Part shown: piece after piece, positions 46,151-58,540 of the stretch
Numbering within the stretch: position 1 is the stretch's first letter
How the letters are laid out: the number at the start of each line of letters is the position of its first letter
NCBI RefSeq assembly: GCF_014356525.2
Contig: NC_052506.1
Span: 32,875,774 to 32,939,773, forward strand
Source of the DNA: Nilaparvata lugens
Lineage: Eukaryota > Arthropoda > Insecta > Hemiptera > Delphacidae
Direction: 5' to 3'
DNA: 64,000 nt
Program-made: the position numbers and the translations under genes
Notes under the pieces: model-generated
What the model saw: only the letters and a program-made list of their open reading frames with translations
Told to the model about the DNA's origin: nothing
Database searches by the model: none

Positions 46151-46888
46151 AAAGATATAGAGTTTATCAAATAGAGGTAGTCATGTTACTAAAGTCCGTG
46201 CAAACCTTAGTTTGCATCACATGGATCTATGTCCCATTTTATGTCGTACGACAATAGAAGCGCACTATTGCCGTACTGGGTCTTGCCCCCTGCACCCCTG
46301 TGTGTGTAGCAGCCATAACAAGAATTGTTGAACATCAATTATTGTGTTTAAAATTTAAATTCTGGCTTCGAAATGCATAATTTCAATTTTTGAGGAATCT
46401 TTTTTTAAATTTTGGTTTTTCAAATCGTTACAGTTTTGTTGAAATTCGAGTATTATAATTATTTTGACTTCATATCGATGCCACATACATAGCGAATAAA
46501 CGTTCACAATCTTATCGGCTCTTATTTATAGATGCAGAAGTTTTTCTTCACATAGATCTGTAGAACTGTATATCTGTATTCCCTTCACAGAAATGTATCT
46601 GTATCTGTTTTGATCATATAGATCATTAGTTGTCACACTGTTCCACTCAATGAGTATAGAATGTATATATAATGTCCATACTATATATAATATGTCCATA
46701 ATATATATATAATGTCCATACTCACTGGTTCCACTACATACTGGTGAACACCTAGTCCAAGGCTGAGTGGTAGAGAAGACTTTGAAGTATAACTGCGGCT
46801 AATGAAGCTTTCCAACTTCATTTCATTATTTTATATTTAGAGAATTAATGAACAATGTATAAAATATTTTCAATTTATTTTGTTACAG

Positions 46889-47399
46889 ATGAAAGAGCCG
46901 TTTGATCTATCGCCACCGCAAGAGCAGCAGCAGCAGCAGCAGCAGGCGAGCAGCGACGGCAGCGATCGTAGCGGCAGTCCACCGCACTCACCGCCAGCTG
47001 TCAAAAAGCAGCGCAGGTGTAGTGACGTCACTAGTCCGGCATCATCCGTCATCTCGGACAGTGCTAGTGTTGGCGAACATTCAGTGACAGAGAAACAGTG
47101 CTCACCCACCTTGTCCGACCGTTTGTTGTCTGCACCGGACCGTAACCGTAACTCATCCGAACCGGTGTCCGTTCCGTGTCGGAAACCGGACAGTATTCGG
47201 CCAGTGGACTTGATCAAAGTAGAAATGCCCGACTACTTGGACCAGGACAGTGTGCAGTTGTGTGGGGGTGGGGGTGGTGGTGATGGTGTGACTAGTGACA
47301 TTGGTGTTGAGAATCTGTCAAGGAGGGACTCCACGCCTTACCTACCTACCCACAATTCACAGGACGATCATCGTGGTCTCAATTCCTACCTGGATATAA
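46889..47399 (+). CDS. BTB-zinc finger factor, exon 3 (linker)
   Basis: Acceptor ttttgttacag, phase 0; donor gtgagt at 47400, phase 1. It encodes a disordered linker of 170 residues: seven-Gln run from CAG codons (46922 on), SGSPPHSPP, a basic VKKQRR that may be part of a nuclear localisation signal, a Ser-rich stretch, IKVE (a canonical sumoylation-type site), and six glycines. Composition fits the linker between BTB and zinc fingers in this class; no other domain is visible. GC content is clearly higher than in the flanking introns. The open frame runs past the donor only into TAG at 47482. Confidence 0.88.
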
Positions 47400-48993
47400 G
47401 TGAGTATTGTCTTCAGTATCTTCAATCAAGACAAATTATTGTATATTATTCAACTGTTTGTAATGACATAACGCATATTTAGGCTATTTCTCTACTGGGT
47501 TTTCTGGCTTGTGGTTGTTTGGTCGCGGAAGCCATACATCCGGTGTGTGAGTCTGTATTGTGTCATTAGACACAATAGACACATTATTTTGTCAATCAAA
47601 AATTATTAAAAATGAATACAATCTATGATAATTGAGAACTAAGTCGAATGCGACACAGCGTACCGCTAGCGCGCTAGCGTGTACTAATTTATTTTAACTA
47701 CAATTCACTATAGCTAATTTCTTGTTTATATTTTTTCAAACCTATATACATATTATATTTTCTTATCTTATTTTTTCAATCTTATACCTCTGAAATCCAT
47801 ATCTATATTTTTTATTATTTGATAGGCCTACATGTTTCTAGCAGTTATTGATTTGTCTTTCATAGGATTTGGGCCTTGTCGTAGAAGAAAGATAGTTATT
47901 AAGATAATAGGAACGTAGTTGTGAAAATTATTGTTATAAGTTACAAATCTTACTTTTAAAAGCTTGTATCATGTTTTAGGGAATCAATTATATTACATTC
48001 GTAAAGTTATTCATGAAAATATAAATCATATTATTAGGAATATAATACTCGTATTACAGGATTGGTCGTGATTATGGAAACAGCTTAATTTTGATTAAAA
48101 TAGCATTTAATCGGGATTTAAAGTTTGTGCAACCAGCCGTAACTCTACCAAGATGTATTTTGCCATTCTAAATGTATTTTATTCTACAAACTGGGGAAAT
48201 CGTTTATTGAATTATATAAATTACCGTAGTCAATATTATCATGTAGATTCGTGTCAATTTTCCCTGCTTAGGCCTACTCACTGATAGATATTTCTTACAG
48301 TGACTTCTGTATTTCTGTAATGACTAACGCACAACAAGTGCAGTACCATACTCATTACTCCATTACTCTGATAAAGAATTACGTATATCCCGTTGTTTTT
48401 TTAATTCCACCAAAATTTAAGGCCGGTCTTTTTCTACAACGGCACACTTTAACAATATTATCTATGCCATATTATCGTATTTTTAGTACAAAAATAATGT
48501 TTCCATGACTCTCTGTTCTCCCGAATTGAATTGAATTTAAAATGTCAAACTGAATAAATTAATCCATTATCCCCTAAATTAACGTTGAATCTCCATAAAT
48601 GAATGATTTTCTTTGAAACTGGAGATCTATTATATAACTGGATAAATTACACTAATTGTATCTAAATTAGATTTCGATCTCAAAACTGTGTTTTAGAGAA
48701 AAGTGTGGACTTGTGTCATAGTCAAAAATGTATGGTTTATTCTATTAATATATTTTCATTCATACATTATTTGGATTTAGGTTCAGGGATCACAATGTAT
48801 TGTTTTATTATTTAATGCTGAATCCTTGTCTTATATGTTTCAAACTTTATGTATGCTTAGGCCTATAGGCTATATACTTGATACTTAATGTATCTTTTAT
48901 ATATGTTTCCAAACTTTATGTTTGGATGAACCAGTCTGAGACTTGTGAACTATAGTTTATCCTAAAATAATTAATGTTGGAATATTTTTTCAG
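47400..48993. other. BTB intron 3
   Basis: AT-rich intron. A perfect 16-bp palindrome cgctagcgcgctagcg sits at 47664-47679. No gene or recognisable element. Confidence 0.5.
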
Positions 48994-49053
48994 GTCGAGT
49001 AATGGGGCTGTGTGGACCATCATCAGCATTATGTCCCAGGGATCTAACACAGG
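48994..49053 (+). CDS. BTB-zinc finger factor, 60-nt cassette exon
   Basis: Acceptor aatattttttcag, donor gtgagtg. It is exactly 60 nt, phase 1 in and phase 1 out, adding 20 codons (SRVMGLCGPSSALCPRDLTQ) without disturbing the frame. It could be constitutive or skipped, since both routes join in frame to either zinc-finger exon. Short, so the call rests on splice sites, phase and position. Confidence 0.65.
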
Positions 49054-50232
49054 GTGAGTGTTGGAATTTTTTCTCTATAGATACAAGTGATTAATTTCTA
49101 ATGAGTAGAAACTAATTGTCACAATACGGGTTCCTGCATTTTGCCTGGAAAAGTCGTCTTGTTCGTTCAGTTACTATGCATTGTAATGATCAGTTGATTG
49201 ATGATGATTATGATTTTTATCACACATGAAATAATTAGTCTAATAGATTGTTTACGTTAGAAATTGTCAAAATATGACAACAGTCACCCTTCAACTTCAA
49301 ATCTGTTGGAAAGTTACTCTTGAAATTGAAATTTGTTGAATAAAAATTAAAAATAATCTATTGATGGGAAAAGAAATGTGACATAATAATTTGCAAATAA
49401 TTTTCTCTTCATCATGTTCTGGATTCTATGAAGCTATAGAAGTTTTCTTCTATTGCCGCTTCAAAACCGTTCTTAATCTATCAGAAATTCTCTTAACATC
49501 TCGACAAAATGATTCAAAATTTGTTCAGTATTATTTGACGAGAATAGATGAGAAAGAATCTTGGAGAAGATTTGAAGAAAATGTATGAGTATTCTCAATT
49601 CTTTATTTATTGTGAATCTGATCGGGTGCCTAGGCCTACTAACAGTTTTTTTTTGAGATATGAATGCTGAAATGAGTTATCCTTCATTTTTTGGGTCGTA
49701 ATCTCCTCTTTTGAGCACATTTTACTTTTTCTAATATCTTGTACTTTTTGATATCTAGGATTTTGATCTCACTTTTTCTTATTCAGACAAACAACTGATC
49801 TTTCCACCATTTTGAAAATTGAAATCCCGCGTTCATCGTGAGCTAGTTGATTACAACCTTTAAAATAAAATTTGTTTTTAAAAACTGCAACTTTGTCCAA
49901 GAATGGAAAATTATCTCATCGAAGCAGCTTTCAAAGAAAATGTTTTCTTGAACGCTTTTTGCGTATTCAACGATCTCCATCATCAATTCAAATAGGTAGG
50001 TGACATGACAATATTACTTGTTGATATTATACAATATAATTCTGTACACTTGTCAATTTTTATTGCAGTTGATATTTAATAATTAGAATTATAAATAATA
50101 TTTGAACAGTTCCTTAACAAGTTTCACATCTATAAGGTCTGTCACTTCTTTAGCTCATTGTAGTTAAATACTTCATTCAGTTTGTAAGTTATTGCACTAG
50201 ACTAATTTAGTATAAAAATTATAATAATACCA

Positions 50233-50425
50233 AGTGACCTGGCTGGCGTCAGGTCTGGTGTCAGAGTTTTCAGGTCGCACCTGATTTCAATTTCAGGTCC
50301 TCTGACATGACCTAACGACTGTTATTAGATAGCCGGGACCGACGGTTATGTGTTCATCCGAAACACGGAATTGGCCCGAGAAAAATATCTTGCCTGGGAC
50401 GGGATTTGAACCCAGGCCTCTGAAA
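50233..50425 (-). mobile_element. tRNA-derived SINE, copy 1
   Basis: On the - strand a B box (ggcctgggttcaaatcccgt) opens the copy, so the 5' A box is missing. The body contains cgtcggtcccggcta and ends ccagccaggtcact. A diverged copy in the same orientation lies at 54731-54910. Confidence 0.65.
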
Positions 50426-51149
50426 TTTAATATTGAACTTGATCTTCTATATCCCCTTCAGTATTCCTCTTTTTTCCATCACTTAATGTTGTTGCTACCA
50501 TATCAAATTCATTCCAATCAATCTGGATAATTAATAAGAAACGAATTCAATATCTAATAAATTCATTAAATTGAAATTACTGTAATTCACTAATAAATTC
50601 TCCTTCACTTGCACTTATTGAACTCGCGGATGTGAGTGAAATTATTGTAGTTTACTCTATCGCCTAGAGACCTAGAACATTTTTTAAGTAATTTAAGCTT
50701 AGTATCATTCTTATTGGAACCATTTTTCCAGATATATACTTATTTGTGACATCTTTGTTCCAGAATGAACTTTTTCAGTGCTCCGTCCAAGAATTACTAG
50801 ACAGCAAAAAAATCCAACCACAGAACATATCGTCAAAATAGATGTGTTCAATTTGTTTGAATTGGATCTGATAAACATGAACTTGCTCTTCTGTTTGCAA
50901 TTGCGCAGGTGAAACTGAACCGAACTCTGTTCGGATGAATTCATAGTATTTATTTCATATTATTTAGATATTTTATCTTAAATCTTACAAATTTACATCT
51001 GCCGACTCCAGACAGACAAGATATGTATGTAACGTGCCAACAAAAAATGTAATTTACATTGGAAATGAAAAAGAAAATCTTTACAGGAAAAAATACCAGT
51101 CATTATAAATTCCCGCTATTTTCAATTCTATTAATAAATGGAAGGTACA

Positions 51150-51335
51150 TGTTTAACTGACGCTGACTGACGTTTAACTGACTGAAGTTTTAACTGACGT
51201 TTAATACAGTCGTTTTAACTGACGTTTAATACAGTCGTTTTAACTGACGTTTAATACAGTTGTTTTAACTGACGTTTAATACATACATTTCAACTGACGT
51301 TCAATACTGACGTTTTAACTGACTGAATACATGAC
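51150..51335. repeat. 25-bp tandem repeat
   Basis: The unit gttttaactgacgtttaata + cagtc is repeated about four times with degenerate flanking copies. It lies at the front of a Helitron-like stretch. Confidence 0.85.
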
Positions 51336-51339
51336 ATCT

Positions 51340-51812
51340 GAACTAACTGACGCTGCATGACATCTGAACTATCGAACTGATCAACTTTTGCATAATGATT
51401 CCAAATCCACCTATGGGTGCTATATGTCTATTTTAATTTTCATAAATTTATTATAATTTTAATAATTGTAACAATTTTTTATTCATTTATGATACAAAGT
51501 TCACGCAACGATAAAAGCCCAAACAAATAGTGTCTTAAGCAAGTGTGTTCGTGACGCAGAAGTAACGCGTGGGACTTATGAATAAATATAGGCTGTATCC
51601 AGTTAGAGTATTTTCATTGAAGATTATCCACGTGATTTTTACGATATGATGAATAATTATTATTCTATTTTTTCAAGTAATTTTTCTGTTGTAAATTTTT
51701 ATAGATGAGGGGTAAATCTTATAGGATGATATTTTCAATTTTCAGCATAAAACTATTATTCAATCTATTTGTGTTTTTCACAAAGTCTTGCAGAGCGCGG
51801 GTTTCACCAGCT
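51340..51812 (+). mobile_element. Helitron-like element, + strand
   Basis: Shares with the 45.5-46.1 kb copy: atctgaactatcgaactgat, tgatacaaagttcacgcaac and cgataaaagcccaaacaaat. Ends cttgcagagcgcgggtttca then ccagct, comparable to the cgggt..CTAGT ends of the relatives. The start is unclear and probably includes the tandem repeat at 51150. Confidence 0.5.
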
Positions 51813-53952
51813 TCGAATAAGCTAATGCGAATTGCATTTGCAAGATATTTTTTGTCGTGCTCGATACTTGTCGTGTCTGTTAGTTGTTGGCAGATATGAA
51901 TGAGGCTCCAAACTTATATTTTTGATATTTTTCAAGTTGAATGTGTATTTATTTAGATTTTGTGATGATTTTGTTGAGTTTTGGATATAATATATGATTT
52001 TTTCAAGAGTTTAATAGATTAATAGCATCACAGGACAATGCTTTCAAATATTTGTATGACTTTGTGCTCAACAGTTCTATTAATAACATGTAGGGTTTTC
52101 ATATTTTATTATTAATCATAGCTCTAAATTTCATGACACGGTTTTCCATATTTGCAGTAGCCGTGTTGATAGCATTACAGAATGCAACCAATTCGTATGT
52201 GCAAATACTTTGTAAAATTTAATTTGAAAGTCCCAACGTTGGATTATGCTGCTTGATTAAGAACTGTCAGCTTCTTTTTAGAAGATTCTAAGTTTTTCTT
52301 CGTGGATTCAATTAATATGCAGTTTATTGAATTGTTTCGAGTTTGATCAAAATAGATTCTCTTTCAATATTTGCGAATTTCATGTTCTTGATCTTGGTTT
52401 AAGAAGCTCGAAAACATTCAGTTCCTTTTTGATTTGTCGATCTCAAATAAATCAAATGAGTATTTGAAATTCTGCACTGAAATTGAAAAATAATAAATTT
52501 ATTAGTATGCAATACTATTTATTTTCTCGGCTATTCCAAAACACTCAGAACATATTACACTATAATTCAAAGTGGTGTCTTCCATTATCTACCATGTACA
52601 ACATATTATTCTATAGAGATAAAGAAATAAAAGTAAAATAATAGCCGACTCTTCATAATATATATATGAACAATGTCAACTCCTAGGTGTTTTCTAGTAA
52701 AGCATTTGAAAACTTTATGTCTCAGTTCTTTCTCCCCTTTCCAGCATGTTACTGTAATTTGTCCCCATTTTCTCCTATTAATTTCATTTTATTTTTACTT
52801 TTACATTCTATTTGTTTCTAGCACATTTCGATTCTTCTTTCTTGTAAAAATCAATGAATATCTGAATAGATAATCAGCATAATATTATTCCTTTTCTCTC
52901 TTTAATTTCCCGAAGTAAGATTATGTGATAACATCACTATCACATGCAAACCAATGGTATATATTTGAAAAAAATGGTTGAAAATTAATTATTGGAATAT
53001 TTTATTCAGTCAGTTGAGTTCTACTCACATGAAACAACTTTCCATTACATTTTTGAAACACAGTCTTGGAATCGGATATTTCTATTCAAATAATACATGC
53101 CAATTGTTAGGTACCTACTCGAACTATTTTCGAAATATTTTCTAGTCTCCATTTATCTTTGATTCCCTGCATGCGTCTGATGAAACTTTATTGAAGAACA
53201 TTTTTCAAACAATGAGGTGATAATGCTCTCTTCTTTCTTGCATGTCTTTTCTCCGACTAAAATTTTGATTTAGATTTTCCTAGCTATTAGTAATTAGTGC
53301 TTCTACTAGAAAAATTGTATTGAAATAGAAAATTGGTAATTATACTATAAAAATTGTATTGAAAATATAAATTTGAAGTAGAATTATCACCCTATTCTGT
53401 TTCCGTTAGCATTAGACTGTATCAGATTCACATTATACCTTTTTTCTTTGATAGGTTATTTGACTTTTCCCTTTAATTTAGTTTGTAATGAAATAAAACT
53501 AAGAGATGAAAATTTCGACTTTTTCCCTTCAATTTAGTTGTACTGAAATAAAACTAATATGAAATGAAAATCATTTGGTTTCGGGCATCGATATGCAATA
53601 TGTTTTCGCTGTTCAAGTCGTGAGATCAATTTCTTTCTTTTCTGTTATTTTTTCACCACAGTATTTACATACAAGTTACAGAGGTAGACTTATGTGGATG
53701 TTTGATATCATCAGCAGATTAATTCGAAGATAATTTATAATTTATCAATGGAAACTTTAATTTTGCGTTACTGCCGTCTCAGGTCTTTCCTCTTTTGATT
53801 ATTATTTGTTTGCTGAGATAGTAATATTTGATTCGAATTGGCATTTCAGATTCGTTTCTCAATTCTTGCTCTAAAATTGCGTTGATCAATGTACTTGTAC
53901 ATTGTATTCTTATCAATAACTAAATAACTTACTGAGTTTTGTTTTATTTCAG
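51813..53952. other. BTB intron before zinc-finger exon A
   Basis: AT-rich; no gene or clear repeat family. Two similar 60-bp stretches with ttcccttyaatttagtt-type and gaaataaaactaa words lie at 53465-53565. Confidence 0.4.
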
Positions 53953-54233
53953 ATTACGTTTGTTCAGAATGTGGCGCGGTATTCAAGAACCTGCAAGGTC
54001 TGAACGTGCACAAGAATAGGCACAACGGCGGCACCGCCTGCGAGCTTTGTCTCAGGGACTTCGGCAGTAAGTCCAACCTACGAAAACACTTTTTCGAGGT
54101 GCACAGCTGGTGTCTCCTGTGCAATGTGGATTTCTCGACAAAGGCGTGTCTCAGAAAGCATATCGACAAGGAGCATGGCAACGTTCAACAGTATTTGAAA
54201 TCTTTCAATCAGAGCAACTTTCTGTGGCACTAA
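53953..54233 (+). CDS. BTB factor, terminal zinc-finger exon A
   Basis: Acceptor ttttatttcag; phase 1 in. It starts Asp (after the cassette) or Asn (direct from exon 3), then YVCSECGAVF. Three C2H2 fingers: C-x2-C-x12-H-x3-H, C-x2-C-x12-H-x4-H and C-x2-C-x12-H-x4-H (CELCLRDFGSKSNL..., CLLCNVDFSTKA...). Ends NQSNFLWH, TAA. A terminal exon: a TIR element begins 30 bp after the stop, and the first AATAAA is at 54555-54560 inside it. Confidence 0.9.
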
Positions 54234-54262
54234 GGCTGGTCAAGTAACGTTCATAAAAACGA

Positions 54263-55133
54263 CCCCAAGGTTAGTCATTCACGTTACGGTTCAAGAAAAA
54301 GGTTCAACTGGTAGGGAAATTAATTGAATTTGAACCAACGCGTCTGTGCCGGTTGCCTCCGTCTAATTGTACAGGCCTACCACTTTGTATAGGTGACCGA
54401 AGAAGAATTGGTATTCAGAATATTATTAATTTAAATTTGAAAAATTAGAATAATATCTAATCTAACCTAACCTTACCTAACCAATCCTACTTCACCGGCA
54501 GCAGTATAGTTGTCCGACAAACAACTAAATCGAGTTATTCAGAATAATAATATAAATAAAAACAATAAGTTGTGTTTGTCTGTCGAATTGCTGTTCATAA
54601 ACACTAACAGACCAATCAACGCAATCCGGTCATGTTAAAGACACATTCTCGACTTAATGTATCAATCATCCGGTATAGAGTAGCGCAAGTAGGCTGTACA
54701 GATGCACTGTTAAAACATAAATTACTATCTAGTGAACTGGCTGGCTCAGGTCTGATGTCAGAGTTTAAGTCGAACTTTATCAATTTCAGGGCTTCTAACG
54801 TAACTAAACGACTGCTTTTGGGCAGCCGGGACTGACGCCTTAACGTGCAAATCCGAAACTCAGGAGTGACCTGAGAAACTTATTTCAATCCGGGACTCGG
54901 TTTAAACGGAGTAATGTCAGCTGTTCTTTTAAGTCCCGTATAAAACACATTATTATAAATTCAACCTTATCTAAAAGTAAGCGTGGTTTAGCGTCAAAAA
55001 AGTGGATGGTGCATATGACCCAAAGTCAGCGTCCAAACCACTTGTCTACGGCCACTCCTAGTTTCACTGGTCAGATATTCCTGTACAGTTGAACCACTTG
55101 GGCGTATTGTAACGTGAATGACTGGTCCAACGC
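54263..55133. mobile_element. TIR element in 3' UTR of zinc-finger exon A
   Basis: The ends match over about 45 bp with gaps: left ttagtcattcacgttacggt and ggttcaactg; right, on the - strand, ccagtcattcacgttacaat and ggttcaactg. It contains the SINE at 54731-54910 and the only early AATAAA for exon A. No transposase. Confidence 0.7.
54731..54910 (-). mobile_element. tRNA-derived SINE, copy 2
   Basis: Diverged copy of 50233-50425: agtgaactggctggctcagg, tgatgtcagagttt, ttcagggcttctaacgtaac, cgactg, cagccgggactgacg and cgaaactcaggagtgacctg line up in order. Nested inside the TIR element. Confidence 0.65.
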
Positions 55134-55889
55134 TGCGTTGCACTGATCGGGGTCAACTATCTCAATTCAGCTGATCTGATCATGCTGATCTCAGATTAAT
55201 ATTTATCTATCTTTCGGTGCAACCCAGCAAATGTGTGATAAGTGATGAGTAACTGTATTAGTGATAAGCTAAGGTTGAGGCAGCAATACTATTCTCCAGC
55301 AATAATACTCAGAAACTCGTCATATATTTATATAAATGTAAGTAAAAACAGTATTACAATATTATTTAAATCTTGAAACGTGTATTTTTATGTTGTAATC
55401 CTATTCCACCATCTCTATGTCCAAAAACCTATCCAACATATTATATTCAGCTCATCATTAATCTACATGGCAATTTATGAAAATTGGACCTATGGATAGA
55501 GTCTGGTACTGGTTATTTCTTATTTGTATTTTATTTGACCTTTAAAGAATGGTGAACTGAAATGTGAATCAGAATAAATTATTTCAATTTTGATAAAATG
55601 TTATTGCCTTGAGATTTCTCAGTGTTCAAACACTTAATGCACAGATACAAGCCTCTTTTAGCAAACAATAAAGACTAACCTCCAGAAAGATTTATCAGGC
55701 ATCACTGATTCTTCACGTGTTACACCCTCTCTGATAAGTTAAATGACTCTTGTATGGATATTGGATAATGAGGTGAAAGATTATACTAATAAATGACAGA
55801 AGGAATGGGACCCGAACATATTAAAACTTCAGCGATTGACTGAAGTTGCGACGTTCAAGACGTCTAGTTCATGCTAGCTATATAGACAT

Positions 55890-55998
55890 GGAGCCAGACC
55901 ACATGAAGCGTTTTTTCAAGCGGTTTTCCAGGCGCCAACCCATTCAGCCAATGGGAGAGCAATTCAAAAACCCGTCTAAAATCCTTGAAAAATGATCT
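55890..55998. repeat. Possible ~105-bp MITE
   Basis: Left ggagccagaccacatgaagc; right, on the - strand, gggccagatcatttttcaag. Imperfect ends, no clear target duplication. Confidence 0.35.
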
Positions 55999-56485
55999 GG
56001 CCCTTATTCTGAAGAATTATTTTTGCAGAAAATTCAATTTATTTTCTTCTGAAAAAAATGACTGGAAGAGTCTACGTGCGAAAGAATCTAACTTACTGAA
56101 AAATTTAGTTGTGCGCAGTAGTTTACATATTCTAAGGCGCCTATACTCTAAAGATTAGGAAACATAATTATTACACTCGTGTGAATGCGACTTCGGCAAT
56201 GTAAACTACTGCGAATCTATTTCATGGATATAATACCTATTATTTTTTTTTGTATTTTGAAAGACTTTGTTTAATGTGATACAAAGTGTATAATTAACTG
56301 AATCTTCATAACTTTACATCTACCTAAGTCAGTTACAGTGGATTACAGAGACAAGCAGATTATCAGTTTGTATTAGAGTGATTTTTATGTTTTAAAAAAA
56401 TTGAGGAAATTCCCAATGTAAATTAAAATCAATTATTCAAGTTCATGAAACATCCTGCTCATTCAAATCAATATTGGCAAGATCT

Positions 56486-56508
56486 GATGATGATGATGAT
56501 GATGAATT
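56486..56508. repeat. GAT trinucleotide microsatellite
   Basis: (GAT)7 followed by gaa, in the intron before zinc-finger exon B. Confidence 0.9.
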
Positions 56509-56811
56509 GCGAGGCGAGATAAACATATATGTAATAGCCTTGACTCAAGAGTCAGTTTCCTCAGTCCGGAGACGTCGTCACTGCTAAAAAGTAAGTGTTC
56601 CTTCAATATTATTGTAACGTTTGATAACATTTCAAGGGGAAAATTATCAACCTTCGGTGTATGTAACAATGTTTCGATCCTGTGTAAAGACATTAGGCAT
56701 CACTATTTGATATAACTTTTGAGTTGGTTTAGTTTACAAGTATAATACATGAATACACAATATATTCCAAGTCGGACGTTTCTTTCATTAGAGCATTATA
56801 TAGAGTATAGG

Positions 56812-56943
56812 CCGAGTGAGACACCAGCTGGGACTCCAAAATCTGGTTGCTTGCCACCATAATCTGGCTTACCTAGTGTAATGAGCGCAATAAGAACTAA
56901 TGCCCTCCGTGTCTCGCTCGGACACTTGGCGACCCACAGGTTG
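56812..56943. repeat. Inverted repeat, ~130 bp
   Basis: gccgagtgagacac at the left pairs with gtgtctcgctcgg at the right. GC-richer than the surroundings; no coding content. Confidence 0.4.
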
Positions 56944-57194
56944 CCGAGACTGATGGCTGAATGTAATACGTGTTTGCAAGTAATGCTAAAGCGAATGGAT
57001 CTTTATTGTGACTCATTATTAAATTATTTGAAAATGTTTTTATAAATAATTTTAGATATACCAAACTTTGTCGTGTAAAATGCAGACATTTAAAATTAAA
57101 TTATGCAGACATGAATTGTATGCTTGAAACTTTTTATATGACGTTGACATGCATTTTTGAAAAGTGTCCTATGTCAATAAAGCAATTTCTTTGA

Positions 57195-57560
57195 CATTTC
57201 AAGAATACATTCGTAATGGTATTGTTGATAAACTGAAGATTTTTTTCAGAAAATATTAATTTTTGAAAAAGTTATTCCATTGAACTTAAGTCAATTTTAG
57301 TCATTTTTTGAAAATGAAATGACTAAATTGATATTTTGAAGATTTTTTTATTCAGTCAACAATATCATGAAGTGTTCTAAACATGTCATGAATTTATCTC
57401 TCACCGAATCTCAAATGATCTGTTTGAAAAATTAAATTTCAGGCGCTGAAAGTACTTGATAATCGGAAAAAATTCTTTAGAATTTTTTTTTATTTCAATA
57501 ACTTGATAGTAAGTTATACAAATTGAAAAAACTTTGAAAAATATCACCAGTAAAAATGTT
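57195..57560. mobile_element. Fold-back element, family copy 3 (truncated)
   Basis: Shares with copies 1 and 2: taatggtattgttgataaac, attcagtcaacaatatcatg, catgaatttatctctcaccg, atctcaaatgatctgttt and aaactttgaaaaatatcacc. The right terminus is replaced by a LINE fragment and the left terminus is missing. Confidence 0.65.
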
Positions 57561-58540
57561 GATATGGATAATTCTGCAAGAAGACAGCAAAGCTCTGATG
57601 GTCTTAGAAAGGAAGATAGTGAGGAGGATATATGGTTCAGTCTATGAGAATGGTACTGAAGAAAACCCGGGAAATCAATGCTAGAATACTCTTTGATACA
57701 TCAAGGCTAGAAGGAAAGCTGGCTGGGATACGTCGAAATAATTACTGAGAACAGGATGCAAAAGGTAAAAAAAATAAATAGATGCAGCCAGAAGAAGAGG
57801 AAGGCCAAGAGTACGATGGAAGCAGGATCTGAACCTAGGCTTGGAAGTGTTTCGGCCGCATTGCAGGATGACTGTTAACGGTTTCCGGAAGATTAACAGC
57901 TGGGGTTTTTCGTTATTTTTCGTGATAGAGAAATTCTGATTGCAGATTCGTTCTCAGCGACCCCAAGTTTAGCCTGAAGGCTCAGAATGTCAACAATGTA
58001 TTTAAATAATTAAAAATCATCATGAAAAGTCATTAATATGGTAGTACACCACGTTTCTGGAAACTTTTTACTGGTGACTGGAGTTATTATTGATTATAGG
58101 TAACACAAAAATCAAAATAATCGTGGGAAAGAAAACTGCTGATGAGCGCGAATAAGACCGTCACTCCATTGTTCTATTGTCTCGGCTGCTTGGCTGAGCC
58201 TGGCTGGAGGGATCAAATAACCGACTGGTTTGATCTTTCGTCTGTCCGCTAGGCGGAACTACGCCGACCATTGCTGGGTGGAAGATGTTACTGCGGCCGC
58301 TTGCATTCCCACCAACGCTGCTATTATTTGCTGTCTCAGCGCCTAGTCCGAGTAAGACAAGCATCCAGCCTGCACTGCGGAGCTAGGTTTACTGCGGCCG
58401 CTCGCATTCCCACCAACGCTGCTATTATTTGCTGTCTCAGCGCCTAGTCCGATTCAGCCAAGCAACCAGCCTGCACTGCGGAGCTAGGTTTAGAGGATGA
58501 TTGTGGAGGAGGCCAAAGCCCACATTGGGCTGTAGTGCCA
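57561..58540 (+). pseudogene. Decayed LINE ORF2 tail, interrupted
   Basis: Reads KALMVLERKIVRRIYGS-like (cagcaaagctctgatggtct...), then after frame breaks RRRGRPRVRWKQDL (57780-57830), and about 650 bp later RMIVEEAKAHIGL and a stop (58495-58535). These are three consecutive blocks of an insect endonuclease-reverse transcriptase C-terminus. The 650-bp insert (57850-58490) carries a 101-bp tandem duplication. Several stops and frameshifts. Confidence 0.7.
58288..58490. repeat. 101-bp tandem duplication with NotI-like sites
   Basis: Two adjacent copies of tactgcggccgct.gcattc ... tgcactgcggagctaggttt, about 95% alike by eye (ttg/tcg; gagtaagacaagcatc/gattcagccaagcaac). GC-rich in an AT-rich intron. 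The GCGGCCGC word occurs once in each copy. Confidence 0.8.

Noticed and set aside
46870..47217. Minus-strand ORF of 115 codons opposite the linker exon
   Set aside because: A shadow of the GC-rich linker exon; the + frame has matching splice phases and CAG-coded Gln run.
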